Positions 41,892 through 44,111 of a DNA stretch of 44,111 nt are shown here, one piece after another (positions within the stretch are counted from its first letter, which is position 1; every line of letters begins with the position of its first letter). The stretch is from an uncultured delta proteobacterium (GTDB lineage Bacteria > Desulfobacterota > WTBG01 > CAIYCZ01 > CAIRTM01), in assembly GCA_903881505.1 (NCBI GenBank), contig CAIRTM010000026.1:1-44111 (forward strand), given 5' to 3'. The position numbers and the translations under genes were made by a program. The notes under the pieces are model-generated. The model saw only the letters and a program-made list of their open reading frames with translations, was not told the origin of the DNA and ran no database searches.

Positions 41892-43751
41892 ATGACGACC
41901 GAAGACGGCACCCCCCGGCATCCGCTGGCCGATGCGGCCGCAGACCTGACCACCAGCCCTGGCGTGTACCTGATGAAGGACCGCCAGGGCTCTGTTATAT
42001 ACGTGGGCAAGGCCAAGAACCTGCGCAACCGCGTGCGCACCTATTTCCAGGCCGGCATTGAAAGCCCCAAAACCCGCATGATGGTATCGAAGGTCGCCTG
42101 CTTCGACACGATCGTCACCCCGACCGAGCAGGACGCCTTCCTTCTAGAAAACACGCTCATCAAGCAGCACCGGCCGCGCTACAACGTGGTGTTCCGCGAC
42201 GACAAGGACTACCCCTGCCTGCGCCTGGCCGTGAAGGAGCCCTACCCCAACCTGACCATAGCGCGCAGGCCGCGCACGGACGGGGCGCGCTATTTCGGGC
42301 CTTTCGCCTCAGCGCTTGCGGTACGCGAAACGATCAAGGTTATCAACCGCATTTTTTCCCTGCGCAAATGCAATCGCCGCCGTCTGGCACAGGGGCGCCC
42401 CTGCGTTTACCATCAGCTCGGCCAGTGCCCGGCGCCCTGCACCGGTACGGTCGAGCCTGCCGTGTATGCCCAAACCGTACGCCAGGTGGAGCTTTTTTTG
42501 CGCGGCAGAAGCTCTGAAGTGATTGGCGACCTGAAGGCGCGCATGCAGGAGGCCTCCTCGCATATGCACTTCGAGCGCGCGGCCCAGCTGCGCGACCGTG
42601 TGCGCGCGGTAGAGCAGACGCTGTCACGGCAGGTCATGGTATGCCATGACGGCCTTGACCGCGACGTGTTCGCCTGCGCCCGCGAAAGCGAGCGCATGGC
42701 CGTGACGATTCTGTTCGTTCGCGGAGGGCGCATCACCGGTTCGCGCGATTGCCTGGCGCGCTCCGGCGCGGGTGAGGAAAAAGAAGCCCTTGCTTCGTTC
42801 GTGTCACAGTATTATCAGCAGCATCCCTTTATCCCCGATGAAGTCCTGCTGCCGTTCTCGGGCGCTGACAATGAACTGCTGGAGCAATTGCTGAGGGGGC
42901 TCAAGGCCGGCGCGGTGAGCGTGCTCTGCCCCCGGCGCGGCGCAAAAAAAGACCTCATCGCCATGGCCGCCCGGAATGCAGAAATCGCCCTTCAGAAACA
43001 CCGGCCGGAAGTCAGCGATACACTTGAAGAGCTGCGCGTGCGGCTGCACCTGCAGCGGCATCCCTACCGCATTGCCTGCTGCGATATATCAAACATCATG
43101 GGCGCCGATGCGGTCGGCTCGATTGTCGTGTTTGAAGACGGCCTGCCGCAGAAAAAAGCCTACCGCACCTTCCGCATTCAACATGTTCATCAGCCTGATG
43201 ATTACGCCATGATGCACGAGGTGCTGCAGCGCTATCTCGGGCGCCCGCGCAATCAAGATGCTCCCGACCTGATCGTGGTTGACGGCGGCAGGGGACAGCT
43301 GGCGATCCTGCTGCATGTTCTGCAGGAAGCAGGCTGCGAAACCGTTGACGCCGCCTCGCTCGCCAAGGGCCCTGAGCGCGGCCGGGCCAAACGCGAACAA
43401 ACCGAGAAGGTGTTTATCCCCAACCGCAAAAACCCGGTCAACTTCCCCCATAACTCGCAGGCGCTCTTTCTGCTGCAGCGCATCCGCGACGAGGCCCACC
43501 GCTTCGCCGTCGGCTTTCACCGCCGTGTCAAGCGCAGCAAAGACTTCTCCACGGAGCTGTCCTCGATTAAGGGCATCGGCCCCAAAACCGCGCAGACCCT
43601 GCTCAGGCATTTCGGCAGCCTTGAACGTGTCCGCTCTGCCGAATACGCGCAGATTGCGGGTGTGTCCGGCATCAGCAAGCTGCGCGCGCGGATCGTGTTT
43701 GACTCCCTGCATGCGCAGCAGGGCACAAACAGCTTTGAACGCTCAAAATGA
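41892..43751 (+). CDS. uvrC: Excinuclease ABC subunit C
   Basis: Nucleotide-excision repair endonuclease that makes both incisions on UvrB-marked DNA. The 619-residue protein has the GIY-YIG nuclease (GVYLMKD and IYVGKAKNLRNRV, about 24-50), a UVR domain contacting UvrB (about 200-240), and the UvrC RNaseH-like nuclease with a CCDISNIMG strand and VVDGGRGQL. The C-terminal helix-hairpin-helix pair (IKGIGPKTAQTLL, VSGISKLRA) is also present. A cysteine cluster at about 157-178 (KCNRRRLAQGRPCVYHQLGQCPAPC) is the UvrC Fe-S-type motif. The ribosome site is weak, so it may be coupled to adk, which ends 15 bases upstream. Confidence 0.97.
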   Translation: MTTEDGTPRHPLADAAADLTTSPGVYLMKDRQGSVIYVGKAKNLRNRVRTYFQAGIESPKTRMMVSKVACFDTIVTPTEQDAFLLENTLIKQHRPRYNVVFRDDKDYPCLRLAVKEPYPNLTIARRPRTDGARYFGPFASALAVRETIKVINRIFSLRKCNRRRLAQGRPCVYHQLGQCPAPCTGTVEPAVYAQTVRQVELFLRGRSSEVIGDLKARMQEASSHMHFERAAQLRDRVRAVEQTLSRQVMVCHDGLDRDVFACARESERMAVTILFVRGGRITGSRDCLARSGAGEEKEALASFVSQYYQQHPFIPDEVLLPFSGADNELLEQLLRGLKAGAVSVLCPRRGAKKDLIAMAARNAEIALQKHRPEVSDTLEELRVRLHLQRHPYRIACCDISNIMGADAVGSIVVFEDGLPQKKAYRTFRIQHVHQPDDYAMMHEVLQRYLGRPRNQDAPDLIVVDGGRGQLAILLHVLQEAGCETVDAASLAKGPERGRAKREQTEKVFIPNRKNPVNFPHNSQALFLLQRIRDEAHRFAVGFHRRVKRSKDFSTELSSIKGIGPKTAQTLLRHFGSLERVRSAEYAQIAGVSGISKLRARIVFDSLHAQQGTNSFERSK

Positions 43752-43762
43752 AAACGGCCCTA

Positions 43763-43817
43763 CAGCTCTTGTGACTGCGGGAACAGCCCCCTGCGGATGC
43801 CCGGGAGCTGGGAGTTT
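43763..43817 (+). terminator. Weak candidate terminator after uvrC
   Basis: CAGCTC (43763-43768) pairs with GAGCTG (43805-43810), with further partial pairing inside and TTTT shortly after. The long loop makes this a tentative call. Confidence 0.3.
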
Positions 43818-43897
43818 TGAGCATGTTTGCGGAGGTAATCTGAGCCTTACATTCTTGAACTTTATGCCCTTAAACTTTTCGTTATCCCCCGCTCTCA

Positions 43898-43927
43898 TTG
43901 ACAATCAAGAAAACTTTCTGCTATAGT
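43898..43927 (+). promoter_or_regulatory. Promoter of the tRNA gene
   Basis: TTGACA (43898-43903) and TATAGT (43922-43927) are separated by 18 bases; the predicted start is about 42 bases before the tRNA 5' end. Confidence 0.8.
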
Positions 43928-43975
43928 TCAACCCGCAAAAACACCGCCGGCCGGTCCGGCACACCCGCCGCACAT

Positions 43976-44052
<77 letters not shown>

Positions 44053-44078
44053 GAAATCAACCTTCAAGGTTAGAGTAT

Positions 44079-44110
44079 CGGTATCGAAATCGCTAACGGT
44101 TTCGGGACCG
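44079..44110 (+). terminator. Imperfect hairpin after the tRNA gene
   Basis: The arms 44079-44092 and 44097-44110 pair with a few mismatches around a CTAA loop. It may be the tRNA terminator or a further structured element, but the window ends at 44111, so no T tract can be seen. Confidence 0.3.
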
Positions 44111-44111
44111 G

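Overview
The window is a dense, GC-rich bacterial chromosome segment with about 36 protein genes and one tRNA. Several features point to a Gram-negative anaerobe. There is an exported lipoprotein nucleotidase, a DUF1302-type outer-membrane protein and a DUF1329 protein. Two genes of the futalosine route to menaquinone are present. Hybrid sensor kinases are abundant, and an S8 protease carries a cysteine-rich tail. This mix resembles 'deltaproteobacterial' lineages (Desulfobacterota/Myxococcota in the broad sense). No rRNA or complete marker set is present, so the lineage stays uncertain. I see no integrase, transposase, prophage or CRISPR array. The window reads as core plus lineage-specific chromosome.

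Layout. 1-1.5 kb: the end of a gene resembling ribosomal protein S1, a strong terminator, then the signal peptide peptidase SppA and an MTH1187-family protein. 1.7-6.5 kb (minus): a secreted S8 protease, then a translationally coupled pair of a PfkB sugar/nucleoside kinase and a geranylgeranyl-reductase-like flavoprotein. 6.7-8.7 kb: amylomaltase MalQ facing an HU protein. 8.8-12.9 kb: a fused HisH-HisF histidine enzyme, divergent from biotin ligase, a class IV aminotransferase and the ribosome-assembly GTPase EngB. 13-16.2 kb: nucleotide-sugar genes (RmlB, RmlD, UDP-xylose synthase) and a small membrane protein. 16.4-18.5 kb (minus): an OmpR-type response regulator and its kinase. 18.8-24.2 kb: an eight-repeat MORN-type protein, a 5'-nucleotidase lipoprotein, DAHP synthase (minus), MqnB and MqnD.

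24.3-33.4 kb: an exported two-repeat protein with a C-terminal segment like the protochlorophyllide-reductase PCP_red domain, a PIN-domain protein, two large orphan hybrid histidine kinases flanking a DUF1329 gene, and a small TIGR04073-like exported protein. 33.5-36.2 kb: a membrane protein, a TPR protein and a divergent HD-GYP-type protein, with unusually good sigma70-like promoters. 36.2-37.6 kb (minus): the most striking pair, a protein that aligns by eye along its length with ferredoxin-dependent bilin reductases (PcyA type), preceded by a cysteine-rich flavodoxin-like protein that could be its electron donor. 37.8-40.2 kb: a DUF1302 outer-membrane protein and a small exported protein. 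40.2-44.1 kb: an enlarged nucleoside diphosphate kinase with a terminator-like leader, zinc-type adenylate kinase, UvrC and tRNA-Arg(TCT).

The bilin-reductase/flavoprotein pair is the best candidate for something little described. Next come the exported PCP_red-like fusion, the eukaryote-style HisHF fusion, three 10-bp-spaced TGTRACA boxes and a 155-bp MITE-like element. All assignments were made by reading sequence and motifs by eye. No database search was run.
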